From contig JAGYXB010002042.1 of the NCBI GenBank assembly GCA_022495005.1, forward strand, positions 62,001 to 126,000: DNA of 64,000 nt, in the 5' to 3' direction. Within the stretch, counting starts at the first letter, position 1; each line of letters begins with the position of its first letter. Positions 50,101-57,641 of this stretch are shown one piece after another. The DNA is from Rhyacophila brunnea. Taxonomy: Eukaryota > Arthropoda > Insecta > Trichoptera > Rhyacophilidae. The notes under the pieces were generated by a model that ran no database searches, was not told where the DNA came from, and saw only the letters and a program-made list of their open reading frames with translations. The translations under genes were made by a program, and so were the position numbers.

Positions 50101-52069
50101 TGGACATAGAAGGTTAAGCAAGTGGATAACATAGTATGTTATATTATCTTATTAATCAAGATGTGGCAAAAATACACGTCTAATTGTAGAGTCAAAGAGA
50201 AAAATGTTCAAAAAATAATATCGAAAATACTTGAGAATTCATTTTTTAAATACAACAGTTATAACCGGTTACCCAGTTAGTAATTCGCAAAATAACCGCT
50301 AACCGGGTAGTATTTTACCTCTGGTTAATTGGAAGCCCTAGCCATATATTACGTGCAATTAATCAGAGGCTTAATTCATTTGAATGTGTTTCTTCCACAT
50401 TCTTATGGTAATACTGAGATTTTATTTAAATTACAGAAAGCGGCCTGTGAATCGTTGCGTGCTCTTACCCAAGCTTTGACTACCGAAGCAGGTGTTTTGG
50501 AGAACGAGAAAATAGCAAACGAGGCTGCTGGAGTGGATTTGTCATTGAAATCTGGCATTGGAGTGCGCTTTACTAGATTAGGTGTTGACGTAGAACTAGT
50601 CACATCATTAATAGTTGCATTAACTGTGCGCTATGCTCGCATGAAATACACATGGCATTCTCCAGAAAGAAAGGTGAGTTGAAAACATTTATAACCTAAC
50701 CTCAATAAACAAGATTGACCTAGCATATACCATTATAGCATGGCTGTGGACATTTATGCATGCAATTTCAGATATATATCTACGCCCTAGACGCCCGCCA
50801 AAGTTTTTAACACTGTAGGTATACAGCACTATAAAATCACAGTCAAAACATGATTTAATATAGATAAAATAAACACTACAGCAGGCCATGAGACTCAATG
50901 ACTGTAGTGTATTTAGTAATAGAAGAGAAACAATTACAAACACCCAGGCTTTGATAAAAGAACATAAATATATTGTGACCTCACTGAGATCGAAATCGGG
51001 GCCCCCGGATGAAAGACCAGCGCCTTATGCACTGGACAACGAGGGCCGTTTGTGATGGTTCTAGAATACATATTATGCAACGGATAAATAGCTTTGTGAG
51101 TATTCTGAGAAGATGGAGTAATGGTGAGAATTCCTTGCGTTGCTATTATATTGACAACAATGATGATTATGAAAATGGAGAGCTAAGCTTTTCACTTATG
51201 CTGGGTGCGCTTGCCATTTAAATTCCAGATGTGGCAATTTTTGTTGTTCAACTGTATGTTAAATGACAGACTAGAAAGCCAAGTAGGAAGATAAGTGGGA
51301 ACCATATTTCAACGAAGTTAACTTGCATGTTGAACTGAATAACGTTGAGGTTCTTTCTACCTTAAGTTGATTCAAAAGTGAATCACCATTCTAGCCAACT
51401 GGTTCCCTAACACGCATCAGCACATCAATCTTTCTTGATTTGCACACATTGTTTGACACTGTTTTAGTTTATAAACAATTTTTTTTTTCAGCAATATTTT
51501 CTGTCTGTTACTTAAAGTATCAAAATTTATGGACACGCGTGAACTAACAAATACACTTGAATTGTTAAATTGATAAATGTGGAAAAATTTCTCTCGATTT
51601 CTTGTTCAACATCCAACACACGGTTGAACGACAAAAATCGCTACGTTAGAACACAGCATAAGTGATCACGGACAAATTATTTATTTATAATCTAATCTTG
51701 ATAGTGTGACAACCGAAATTTCTGTTTCTACTAGAAATAATATATAATTTATTGTTATTAATATATTTGTGAAATTTGTATTCACAGACATCGCTAATGG
51801 AGAAAGAAGCAAAGCTAGTGGAGCAGTTAGAAGAGGCTAAAGCACTGAAAGAAAACATCGATAGGAGAGTCCAGAAATTCTTCGCAACACCCTCAATGCA
51901 AAGCAGCGAAGAGCTCGTCGAAGGATATGACAATTTTATATACACGACGATAAAGCTTGTCATATACGCCAGAGACGTTCGGGATAGGTTAAATCTTACG
52001 CAAAAACTCTTAGAGAGTATTATTACAGAAGACAGTTCTGTTAGCTTAAACAAAAGTGTAGTATCATAA
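29128..52069 (+). CDS. shroom: Shroom family protein, complete 11-exon gene model (~1360 aa)
   Basis: Shroom binds actin and recruits Rho-kinase to apical junctions, activating myosin II and constricting the cell apex. I join 29128-29197, 34482-34687, 37298-37671, 38134-38249, 39907-40123, 42782-44404, 45097-45821, 46668-46794, 47062-47167, 50437-50673 and 51788-52069. Every junction is GT-AG and every phase matches, giving 1360 codons plus TAA. Landmarks are an N-terminal KFPSWP / KSWTDHTNYPKE block (residues 24-92), SLSDVSVASS (about 256-265), an ASD1-like DPALKAIQKKALLLFYERH (about 363-381), a proline-rich FPPPP motif (614-618), and a C-terminal ASD2 helical domain (about 1189-1345) containing KENIDRRVQKFF. 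No PDZ domain is present, as in fly Shroom. The start is fixed by an in-frame TAG at 29095 upstream of ATG 29128. The middle is low-complexity and Asn/Ser-rich. Further 5' exons or alternative starts may lie upstream. The identification is strong; it rests on remembered family motifs, not a search. Confidence 0.9.
29407..30107 (+). mobile_element. Family C-like retroposon in Shroom intron 1
   Basis: The + strand contains VRTKCRLFNACVLPVLLYGC, LRRILGVHWYDRVTNTPVRE and, after a stop and frame change, TKRRSTWLGHVFMMP and a GAAGAAAGAAGAAGAAAAA end. It begins about 210 bp after Shroom exon 1 and is inactive. Confidence 0.85.
30108..31899. other. Shroom intron 1, unassigned part
   Basis: AT-rich intron sequence with no supported feature between the family C retroposon and the mariner. 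Confidence 0.55.
31902..33201 (-). mobile_element. mariner-family DNA transposon, full length, inactive
   Basis: The 1300-bp element is bounded by inverted repeats beginning CGAGGGTGGGTCAATAA on both sides and flanked by TA, the mariner target duplication. Length, termini and transposase similarity agree. It lies in the first coding intron of Shroom, transcribed against it. A second copy of its right 152 bp lies 307 bp further right. Confidence 0.95.
31967..33027 (-). pseudogene. mariner transposase pseudogene
   Basis: Reading leftwards, the segments are an N-terminal helix-turn-helix region (KIEFRAVIKHFNIKGLTAKE), GRPVEVTTPEMINKIHDMV, TVDETWIHHYS with the first catalytic Asp, the VFWDARGIIFVDYLEKGKT block, and YSPDLAPSDFFLFP with the last Asp of the D,D34D triad. 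The protein is split over at least four reading frames, with breaks near 32680, 32500 and 32240, including one across the second catalytic Asp region. It cannot make active enzyme. Confidence 0.93.
33277..33393 (-). mobile_element. tRNA-derived SINE, type 2, between the two mariner ends
   Basis: The - strand head contains TAGCGTAGTTTACTATGTGC and GGTTCGATTCCTGCGGGGTG. The body CTTACTTTTTTCAAAAAGAT then TTTCTTCTATTGGTTATAA is shared with 60289. Confidence 0.85.
33509..33660 (-). mobile_element. Solo right-end fragment of the same mariner
   Basis: These 152 bases repeat the 5' untranslated region and inverted terminal repeat of the neighbouring mariner with a handful of changes (for example CACCTGTCGG for CACTTGTCGG) and end with the same TA. 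Orientation is identical. Between the two copies lies a tRNA-like SINE. Confidence 0.9.
33913..34225 (-). mobile_element. Family A-related retroposon fragment in Shroom intron 1
   Basis: It begins with the inverted tail cagtcatcatcaccctg and covers the QWIDPG...WAGHIAR region in reverse. It most resembles the copy at 18474. It is divergent and frameshifted, and ends 256 bp before Shroom exon 2. Confidence 0.8.
34482..34687 (+). CDS. shroom: Shroom exon 2, conserved N-terminal block
   Basis: The acceptor is TTTTTTCAG and the donor is CAG|GTATTG. The exon enters in phase 1 and leaves in phase 0. It encodes VLYGPGHEKFPSWP, an Ala/Pro linker and RSKSWTDHTNYPKE, which I take as the conserved start region of insect Shroom. 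It follows a 5.3-kb first intron loaded with transposons. Confidence 0.88.
35195..35505. mobile_element. Palindromic MITE in Shroom intron 2 (TA-flanked)
   Basis: The left arm GGCCCGTTTCAGATGGGACA and the right arm inverted, AGGCCTGTTTCAGACGGGAC, continue through CACCG-TGTCGCG and, further in, ATAGGAGGCCTTTGTA and GAGCTAATGAGTCAACRCG. TA dinucleotides flank it, as for Tc1/mariner-mobilised elements. Confidence 0.85.
35945..36030 (+). mobile_element. SINE type 3, body fragment
   Basis: AGAGCATGGACCTAATGGGT, TTGAGCAGTGGCTGACATCC and TTTCTCGTAAAAAAAATCT match the body of the copy at 47332. The tRNA head is missing. It lies in Shroom intron 2. Confidence 0.75.
37298..37671 (+). CDS. shroom: Shroom exon 3
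   Basis: The acceptor is CTATTTTTTCAG and the donor is GATCG|GTAAGA, phases 0 to 2. The 124 codons are polar and low-complexity (SPPERDIDYKGG, SYAQSEGYHSYVSSTDSTST). No recognised domain is present, as expected of the disordered Shroom spacer. Confidence 0.88.
38134..38249 (+). CDS. shroom: Shroom exon 4
   Basis: A short exon, acceptor CATTTCCAG and donor CATG|GTAAGG, phases 2 to 1. It encodes a Ser-rich segment ending SSSETLKWH, which continues into SLSDVSVASS of the next exon. That block is conserved in insect Shroom proteins as I remember them. Confidence 0.88.
39907..40123 (+). CDS. shroom: Shroom exon 5
   Basis: The acceptor is TTATTTCTAG and the donor is AT|GTAAGT, phases 1 to 2. It encodes SLSDVSVASSSFSLGRQQ followed by IAHSARVQTPQRHNSDSVSY, a basic Ser/Gln segment conserved in insect orthologues by recollection. 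Confidence 0.9.
40262..40712 (-). mobile_element. Family A-related retroposon fragment in Shroom intron 5
   Basis: The inverted tail catcatcatcggctggggtc is followed by the reversed C-terminal coding region out to the FGSLNSIF part near 40700. Many substitutions and indels are present, so it is an old copy. Confidence 0.8.
41508..41600 (+). mobile_element. tRNA-like SINE head, type 4
   Basis: GGGCGTAGCTCAAATCGTAA is followed by GGTATCGATACCCGGCGCCT and a run of T. These are A-box and B-box-like words at tRNA spacing, but no cloverleaf of a functional tRNA. Single copy here, in Shroom intron 5. Confidence 0.5.
41797..41905 (-). mobile_element. 5S rRNA-like element (5S-derived SINE or pseudogene)
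   Basis: The - strand matches the 3' two thirds of 5S rRNA: TGGTCTCGTCTGATCACTGA, AAGTTAAGCAACATTGCGCG and TTGGATGGGTGACTGC, i.e. the internal control region. The 5' third is diverged. Past the 5S match the sequence runs GTTCGAATCCCACAGC and then T/A-rich, unlike a genuine 5S gene end. Confidence 0.78.
42782..44404 (+). CDS. shroom: Shroom exon 6, ASD1-like block and proline-rich region
   Basis: The largest exon at 1623 bases, phases 2 to 2, with acceptor CTTACTTTCAG and donor ATGAG|GTAAAA. It opens with SVAERVHQYEEKVTKYTYLD and then the ASD1-like DPALKAIQKKALLLFYERH, assigned to actin binding in this family. A proline-rich patch follows (LPLPSPPTYEDE, then FPPPPFE at 43638-43655). The rest is Asn/Ser/His-rich and probably disordered. 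Confidence 0.93.
45097..45821 (+). CDS. shroom: Shroom exon 7
   Basis: The acceptor is TTTTTTATAG. The donor is taken as TTGT|GTACGT because this leaves phase 1, which fits the SQYREYDSTVESI frame of exon 8. The protein is low-complexity until a basic RKIRHLKPRTQLPEEIEWR stretch and ELTLQLPAEDPMKNLL, which probably leads into the C-terminal domain. Confidence 0.86.
46668..46794 (+). CDS. shroom: Shroom exon 8
   Basis: A 127-base exon, acceptor GTTCATTACAG and donor AAC|GTAAGT, phases 1 to 2. It encodes REYDSTVESICSFFEQQSN and an acidic tail, and fits exactly between exons 7 and 9. Confidence 0.82.
47062..47167 (+). CDS. shroom: Shroom exon 9
   Basis: A 106-base exon with acceptor CTGTTTTTTCAG and donor AAG|GTTTGT, phases 2 to 0. 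It encodes an acidic linker ending EEEPIKTIKLK just before the ASD2 helices. The following intron of 3.3 kb holds a SINE and a 2.3-kb hAT-like element. Confidence 0.82.
47332..47572 (+). mobile_element. tRNA-derived SINE, type 3, in Shroom intron 9
   Basis: The head TCCGAGCGGCCTAAGCG and GATTCGAATCATGGGTCTGG resembles a Leu/Ser-type tRNA. The body has GAGTATGGACCCAATAGGTT, AACATCCATTTCTCATAAAA, CCTCCTGTGGAGGCC and ATTAGGATCAGACATGATCA. It is the longest of four copies in the window. Confidence 0.85.
48894..49294. mobile_element. Nested inverted-repeat element (401 bp)
   Basis: The left end ATATCATCGCCGTAGATGTC and the right end inverted, ATATCGTCGCTGTAGATGTC, continue to match through AAGGGAGCCA and CCACAAA, making arms of about 38 bp. 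It sits inside the hAT-like element at 48039-50340. The first bases ATATCRTCGYYG resemble those of the element at 21708. Confidence 0.88.
50085..50135 (+). mobile_element. SINE type 3, short fragment
   Basis: GATCCAGAGCTTGGACATGG and AAGGTTAAGCAAGTGGATAA are a degraded match to the type 3 body, located inside the hAT-like element. Confidence 0.55.
50437..50673 (+). CDS. shroom: Shroom exon 10, first half of ASD2
   Basis: The acceptor is TTTAAATTACAG and the donor is AAG|GTGAGT, phase 0 on both sides, 79 codons. The heptad-rich sequence (CESLRALTQALTTEAGVLEN, then LVTSLIVALTVRYARMKY) matches the N-terminal helix of ASD2, the Rho-kinase-binding module. The exon begins 96 bp after the end of a transposon insertion. 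Confidence 0.88.
50870..51050 (-). mobile_element. tRNA-derived SINE, type 1, in Shroom intron 10
   Basis: The same body (ACACTACAGCAGGCCAT on the + strand) and tRNA-like head as the copy at 3374, with a mutated B-box region (GAGATCGAAATCGG on the + strand). Confidence 0.78.
51788..52069 (+). CDS. shroom: Shroom exon 11, end of ASD2 and stop codon
   Basis: The acceptor is TTTGTATTCACAG. The 93 codons encode KLVEQLEEAKALKENIDRRV, then ATPSMQSSEELVEGYDNFIY and a helical tail before TAA. The KENIDRR and YDNF positions correspond to the conserved C-terminal helices of ASD2. This exon is the main anchor of the Shroom identification. Confidence 0.92.
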   Translation, partial: TSLMEKEAKLVEQLEEAKALKENIDRRVQKFFATPSMQSSEELVEGYDNFIYTTIKLVIYARDVRDRLNLTQKLLESIITEDSSVSLNKSVVS

Positions 52070-54250
52070 AACTTATTGTAACAACGAAGCAGTTATAATT
52101 AAAACATTCAGACACTGGAGTTGTCTTGATAAGTCAACGAGTGCCTTAATTAGTTGTAATCATTATACATTATACGTACATATTACGTTGAAAGTTTCAA
52201 AAATTATTATTGTTGTCTGATATAAACCTTATTTATAAGTTCAACGCTTGATAGTTTTGATTCTGAATTACCGAACTTAAAAATAAATAATTTTCTTTTT
52301 TTTTTATTTCCAAATGACAATTAGTATATTATTAGTTTCCTTTTAGACATATAACATAATTATTATGGGTATATGCGCTTCAATAGTGATTTATTAGTAT
52401 TGTGAATAATTTGGACTACACCATACATTACGTCTTCTATGTATTCTAGACAAAACACTGTGCTGTAATCGATGTAAGAAGAATATTGATCATGTTACAA
52501 AGTATTTTATAAAAACTGTACTGAAGTGATAGTAATTAAATAATTTGACTATCTTCATTATTATGTGTTGTAATAATTATTTACTCACTTTGGATATCTA
52601 TCAAAATTGTGTTGTATTTTTAATTGAATTCCACGACATTTCAAAATATGTGTGCTAGTTTACACCATCCCTCGGTTTACTATATTGTTTTTTTTTTGTA
52701 CGTAAACCGAAAACCTTAATTACATACTAATCAAATTCTATTCATTCAAATATAAGAAAATATTAGTGATTGTTAAAGCCTTATAATTTTTTATATTCAA
52801 TATGTCTATTTCCAAATACCAATGTCTACAAGTATTTTGTATATTGAGTGAAATTACGCATAGAATGTGTATGTATTTCGACATGTGTGTGACATACATG
52901 ATATTATGTGGACTTATCAGTTTTTGGAAGTAGACAACTTATTTGGCATAATTCTTACTGTTTTTTTATAAAAGAATAGAAAAGTCATAAACAGGAGATA
53001 TCAATTTTTAATGTATAATCAGAAAAGTTTCGATGATCTCCTTTCATCAGTTTTTGCTGAATACTCTGAATATGCTATAGTTACTCGAAGGAAGCGTGTC
53101 ATCTTTGAATCACATTACATATTATAATAACAGTTACTTTGTTGATCTCCAAGAATAAATTATGCTTAATTTTCCAATAGCATTAATTTGTACTTCAGGT
53201 TTAGTTCCAAACAGAAAGAGACAGAACATGTGTTTTGTCTCTATAGAGTTAGATTGCAAGTAGTTTAACAAGAAGAGCATCAGTTCGAAAAAACTAAAAT
53301 AGTCCAACTATACTCCCTCGTGACTAATAAGGCCAAAAACCCTCCTTATTAAATGTATCTACTTTTGTCTTCACATTCTTCTTTAAATCGACTGTCACAT
53401 TTATATCAAAATCACTCTGTTTTTATAAAATATTTATATTCCAACCACCAAATTTGCAATTTACTATTTTATTATAAGATTTTTGTAAATTGAATTTGCA
53501 TTCTGTATAAATTAACTTTGTAGCATTTTTTTTTAAACTGACAAATACATACACTGTTGAAAGAACGAGGGATTGGTGTATACATTTATAATGATATCTG
53601 ATAAATAGATTCAATATTCATTTGTTAGTATCATTTCTATGACTATCTATATAATATAGTATAATGTGAAGAAAATTATTTTTCTTTCATTCGTTCTTCA
53701 TTTCCCTGACCATTATAAAATTATATTCCACAGAGTGAGTGATTCAAAATTCAACATATTATATTGTATTTTTGATTATTATAAGATGTTATATTGAAAA
53801 TTATATAATATAATTCATAAAGTAAGATAAGGTTGCCTAGTCTTAACTCTATGTTTTATAAATTGCATTAGCATTTTTTATTCCTAAATTGTTCTAGAAA
53901 TATGATATTTTATTTACATCAATCTGTGATCGAAGTAATTTGTAATTTATTTAGTGAAATTCTGTAAGTTTTGTCTCATTTAATTGAGGATAGGTATACG
54001 CCTATGAATTTATTTTTTTACTTTGTTTTCATATTAATAGAAGATGGATGACTTATTGCAGGTAGACCTGGATCCGTATTCTACACCTTTAGTTTAAGCT
54101 CATTTCTTTAGTAATAATTTTATTATTATTGCATTATGACATCATAAATAATGTGCTTTTGAATAATATCCATCTGTAATCCATATATTTAATCTTGTAA
54201 TAAAAGAGCGATTATTTTTTCATTAAATGCTACAAACAATACATTTTTTT
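52070..54250 (+). other. Probable Shroom 3'UTR
   Basis: No coding potential is visible in about 2.2 kb after the Shroom stop. AATAAA or near-consensus poly(A) signals occur near 52283, 53154 and 54197. The last sits about 50 bases before a drop into repeat-derived sequence, so the transcript may use any of them. The extent is inferred. Confidence 0.45.
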
Positions 54251-54611
54251 CTTTAATTTCATTCCACACTAACATGCGAGACTATTCTAATGCCTTCAGT
54301 GAGTTTTTTCACTCTATGAGGCCATGATCGACAGGCCGCACATACAAAGTTCGCGAGTTATCTCGTCTGACATTAAACTCAAATTACTAGCCACTGTCGA
54401 TTGATTTGCATAATCAAAAAAATTAAACACACTGACATTTGTTTGAATAATTATGAAATAGGTACTATGCCACAAATTATCGATATTACAGCGATTTTAG
54501 TACGAGCTTCGCTCTACATTCAACATGTGTCGTTAAAGTTTGCGGCCTGTCAGATACTGCCATAGTAAGATCGTGAGACATAGAAAAGGTTAACATCCAA
54601 AAATAAATACA

Positions 54612-54860
54612 TGTGATAAATATATCACATTTATCATTTTATATATTCAGGTAGTTAATTATTACAATAAGTTCACCCTCTGAACTGTCAAAAGTGCTAT
54701 GTTTTAACAGCCCCACTCTTAGCTGTGTTAACTTTTAGAGCGAGATAGAATACGTCAATTTTACATATTGAGAATTGAGATGCAAGATCTGACTGTTTTG
54801 AAAAATAATTATGTAACGGCCGTCATCATAATTTATAGTTCCTCGCGAGCTGTCAAATAT
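54612..54860. repeat. Dispersed repeat beginning TGATAAATATATCAC, copy 2
   Basis: The same family as 12709-12930 and the same orientation, about 42 kb away; it follows the probable end of Shroom. Confidence 0.8.
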
Positions 54861-55011
54861 CGAGTGGCTAGTAGCAGCTAGTAGTAACATAATATTTGTT
54901 TTAATACATGCTGCAAACGTAATGACATGAAATGACTAATAAAATTGTAGGTTATGTTGATATGTTTGACGTTTCAATACAAAATTTTAGGGTTCGGGCA
55001 TATCCGCCACC

Positions 55012-55148
55012 CATATCTGCCAGTGACTGCCGTATTCTGGGGGTACCAAATTGGAAAGCGGCCACACTGGATAGGGACAGGTGGAGGGAGCTGTTGGAGG
55101 AGGCCAGGACCCACACCGGGTTGTCGCACCCTTGATGATGATGATGAT
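55012..55148 (+). mobile_element. Family B retroposon, very short 3' end insertion
   Basis: This is a 137-bp insertion encoding SASDCRILGVPNWKAATLDR and DRWRELLEEARTHTGLSHP, ending in (GAT)n. A perfect 14-bp duplication GCATATCCGCCACC flanks it (54998-55011, 55149-55162). It is the same family as 27114-27311. Confidence 0.93.
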
Positions 55149-55825
55149 GCATATCCGCCACCACAAACATACCCGAATTTGACGGACATGTCTACCAACC
55201 TAAATTTTCACCGTATTACGAATTTACCAATTATTGTAGATAGCCGTTGATAACCACCTTGTGTATGGAATGCCTTCCGTGTTAATTTGGACCAATGAAA
55301 ATAACGGAAAAGTGTTCAAGTGCTAACTGTTACGAATACCTGTGCTGAAGTTTTATTTGTACATACATACTTATTCCACAATATATACAATTAAAACAAA
55401 TAACTAATCATTTCAAAAAGTGTTTGTTATTTCTAATAGCATGTCATTCTATCAAGAATAACAGTGAAAACAATAAGTAGGTAGAGTATTCTCCAGATAA
55501 CCTTGCCATTGTATAGGTATCCATATGTATCGCAATAACAAATGGAAATGCCGCGAACGTCCGTAAGCATGAAGTGTGTACAGTGCCGCAAATTTATCTG
55601 AAGAATTGATGTGGGAACCACAGTTGAAAACCATTATTCAGATAATTTGGTTGGACTGTATGTCATGTACGGCATAGATATTATGATATACGGATAAACA
55701 GCGTGCAACGCGTGGTCAGTTTGGACTGTCTACTGCCACCTATTGTTATATTTGGTGAGTGCATGCATAGGTGTATGTTAAATCGATTTACGAAAAAACA
55801 GCATTATCGCGATAACGCTCGTTTC

Positions 55826-55946
55826 CCGGATATGGGCTCAATTGGGTAACACCCATTTCTCGTAAAAACAATATTCTGTTAATACAAACCTCCACTCCCT
55901 GGAGGCTTATATGATCTTATTAGAATCGGACATGGTCAAAAAAAAT
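55826..55946 (+). mobile_element. SINE type 3, 3' body
   Basis: ATATGGGCTCAATTGGGTAA, ACCCATTTCTCGTAAAAACA, CCTCCACTCCCTGGAGGC and TAGAATCGGACATGGTCA match the 3' half of the copy at 47332. It ends about 35 bp before the start codon of the small coiled-coil gene. Confidence 0.8.
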
Positions 55947-55981
55947 ATAGTAATATTAATATCTATCAAAAATTTCATCTC

Positions 55982-56145
55982 ATGAATGTTTTCATTTTAT
56001 CTGATGACTTTCTTCTTAAGCAACAAGAGCTGCATTTTCTGGCAGAACTTGAAGCGCGAATTGAATCTCGTCAGACGGCAGTGGTTATTCTAACAGAAGT
56101 ACAAATTGAGCTACACAAAGTAGAACAGGAAATATTAAAAATAGA
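55982..56145 (+). CDS. Small coiled-coil gene, exon 1
   Basis: 54 codons plus two bases, donor ATAGA|GTAAGT. Leu, Ile and Val recur at a/d heptad spacing through the last 40 residues. An internal acceptor CTTCTTAAG just before the CAACAAGAG codons offers an alternative exon start. Confidence 0.45.
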
Positions 56146-57641
56146 GTAAGTTCTTTTTTTCCCCTACATTCCTCATCACGTTTTGTCTTATACACCTCCG
56201 AAGACACTTTGTAATAGTTTTTTTTTTTTGGTAAGGCCCACCATTCCAATCCATAGATCAATACATGCCTGAGAAGAGTTTTGTATAGCTTTATTTTAGT
56301 TTTCTGCAAGAGGAGTCTCGATCTGAAATTACTGTAAACCAATTGTAGGATTTGTTTACCAGTTAAATTCTTATATGTGTTAACTTTTCTCTTCTCTGTA
56401 AAAACCTCTTTGTGAAGTGGCCAAGATCCACAACAGATTGTAGAGCCGATATTGTCTCTAAATTAGTTATGTTACATAAATAGTTATAACGGATGATAGT
56501 ATTTTGTGATTGTGATCTTTGTCTTCACAATCACAAAATAAAAGAAGTTCTAAATAGGATGGAATAAAGTAGAGTTAAAAGCAAAGAGAGCATGAGACAT
56601 GAGACACAAGGAAGGGCCGTGAGTTACCTGATCTTTCTCAAGCGGAACAATAATTACTTCCGCAACCTCGCAACTGACAACTGTAAAATTTAATTAGAAA
56701 ACAAGAAGGGATTACACGGCTGAAGGCACGTGCAATCCATGGTTAAAGATGTACATAATAAAGTCCTGGACGCCACACGATCTTGAGACCGTGAAAGATT
56801 ATAATTATTTAACAGTGTGGAATAAAGTGGGAACAATAAATAAAAGCGCAATTTATATACTTGACAGAAACTATATTATGGCAAAAGCAAGAAATTAGAA
56901 ATACATTAAAAGGTTATTAAGCGGCTCGATATTGAAATTTGGAAATACTAAAATAAATGCAAGCAGCTAAGTTTGAAAAGAAACATTGGAAGAGTAGTGA
57001 ATCAAATAATAATAGTTTTAAAATACCAAACTGGAACGATCAGAGGCTTCAAACACTGCGGCTGCAATCGTGCTCCGTTAAGTGATGTCCATTATAAATG
57101 TTGGGTAAAACTCAAGCGGAGCACGACTATACTAGATGACAGTCAGAATCAAAAAGCCAAGTTGCTTGTTCCACACCTCGCGACGTCCGTTGTTGCCGGA
57201 AATTCCATCAGCGACATCTGTCAAATCGCGTACGCTCCATCAACGTGACCATAGATAATCGTCGGGGTTGCCAGAGGTATGAAAGTTAGTTATGTTCATT
57301 TTGAACATAACACGGAGTGGCACATCTTCATGATTTTTCCAGGATGATTTGATATAGATTATTGTCTACAATAGCAATAGAGACATATTCAGATATGCCG
57401 TGATATCACTATCTAAATTTTACAATAGACTAATATTTCAATAACAATTAGCGGAGTGTTCATTGATGAATATCAAAGTTATATGATGTACACATTATGC
57501 TGACACAATACGAGTAAGAAATAAATACCTGTTTTATTGATATTTATCAAAATGATTTATAGAAGCCAACGTGACCCCAAAAAGGATGACGATGATTCCC
57601 AAAAGAAGGATGATGATTCTGGAAAGAATAATGAAAATTGA
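55982..57641 (+). CDS. Candidate two-exon gene for an 80-aa coiled-coil protein
   Basis: I do not recognise this gene. Exon 1 (55982-56145) starts at ATG and ends GA|GTAAGT in phase 2. Exon 2 (57563-57641) follows TTATAG and stops at TGA, and the phases agree. The 80-residue product begins MNVFILSDDFLLKQQ, continues as a heptad-patterned helix (LHFLAELEARIESRQTAVVI, then LTEVQIELHKVEQEILKIE) and ends in an acidic/Lys tail (KKDDDDSQKKDDDSGKNNEN). Alternatively, exon 1 could begin at 56021 after CTTCTTAAG and belong to a longer protein with upstream exons; a TCAGTTT initiator-like word lies at 55709. It is downstream of Shroom on the same strand. The intron holds a retroposon relic. The case rests on a strong helix pattern plus matching splice phase; a short relic of a larger gene remains possible. 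Confidence 0.45.
56160..56400 (-). mobile_element. Reverse transcriptase thumb fragment (family E)
   Basis: The - strand reads SRLLLQKTKIKLYKTLLRHV and LIYGLEWWAL, the LYKTL-RPVL-YG-E-W segment common near the end of non-LTR polymerases. It lies in the intron of the small coiled-coil gene. Confidence 0.7.
57563..57641 (+). CDS. Small coiled-coil gene, exon 2
   Basis: The acceptor AAATGATTTATAG is followed by 26 codons of SQRDPKKDDDDSQKKDDDSG type and a TGA stop. The frame is the one required by the phase of exon 1. No AATAAA lies close downstream. Confidence 0.42.

Larger units (their letters stand above)
48039..50340. mobile_element. hAT-like element of 2.3 kb in Shroom intron 9
   Basis: The ends are TAGAGCTTCCAA and, inverted, TAGGGCTTCCAA. 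The flanks GCCACATA (48031-48038) and GCCATATA (50341-50348) form an 8-bp duplication with one mismatch. Subterminal ACCGGGTAA/ACCGGTTA words occur at least three times on the left and twice on the right. It carries a nested 401-bp inverted-repeat element. No transposase frame is seen. Confidence 0.8.

Noticed and set aside
57050..57130. Short inverted repeat GTGCTCCG...CGGAGCAC in a GC-richer patch
   Set aside because: The arms are about 8-9 bases and could arise by chance. No borders or second copy were seen in the window.
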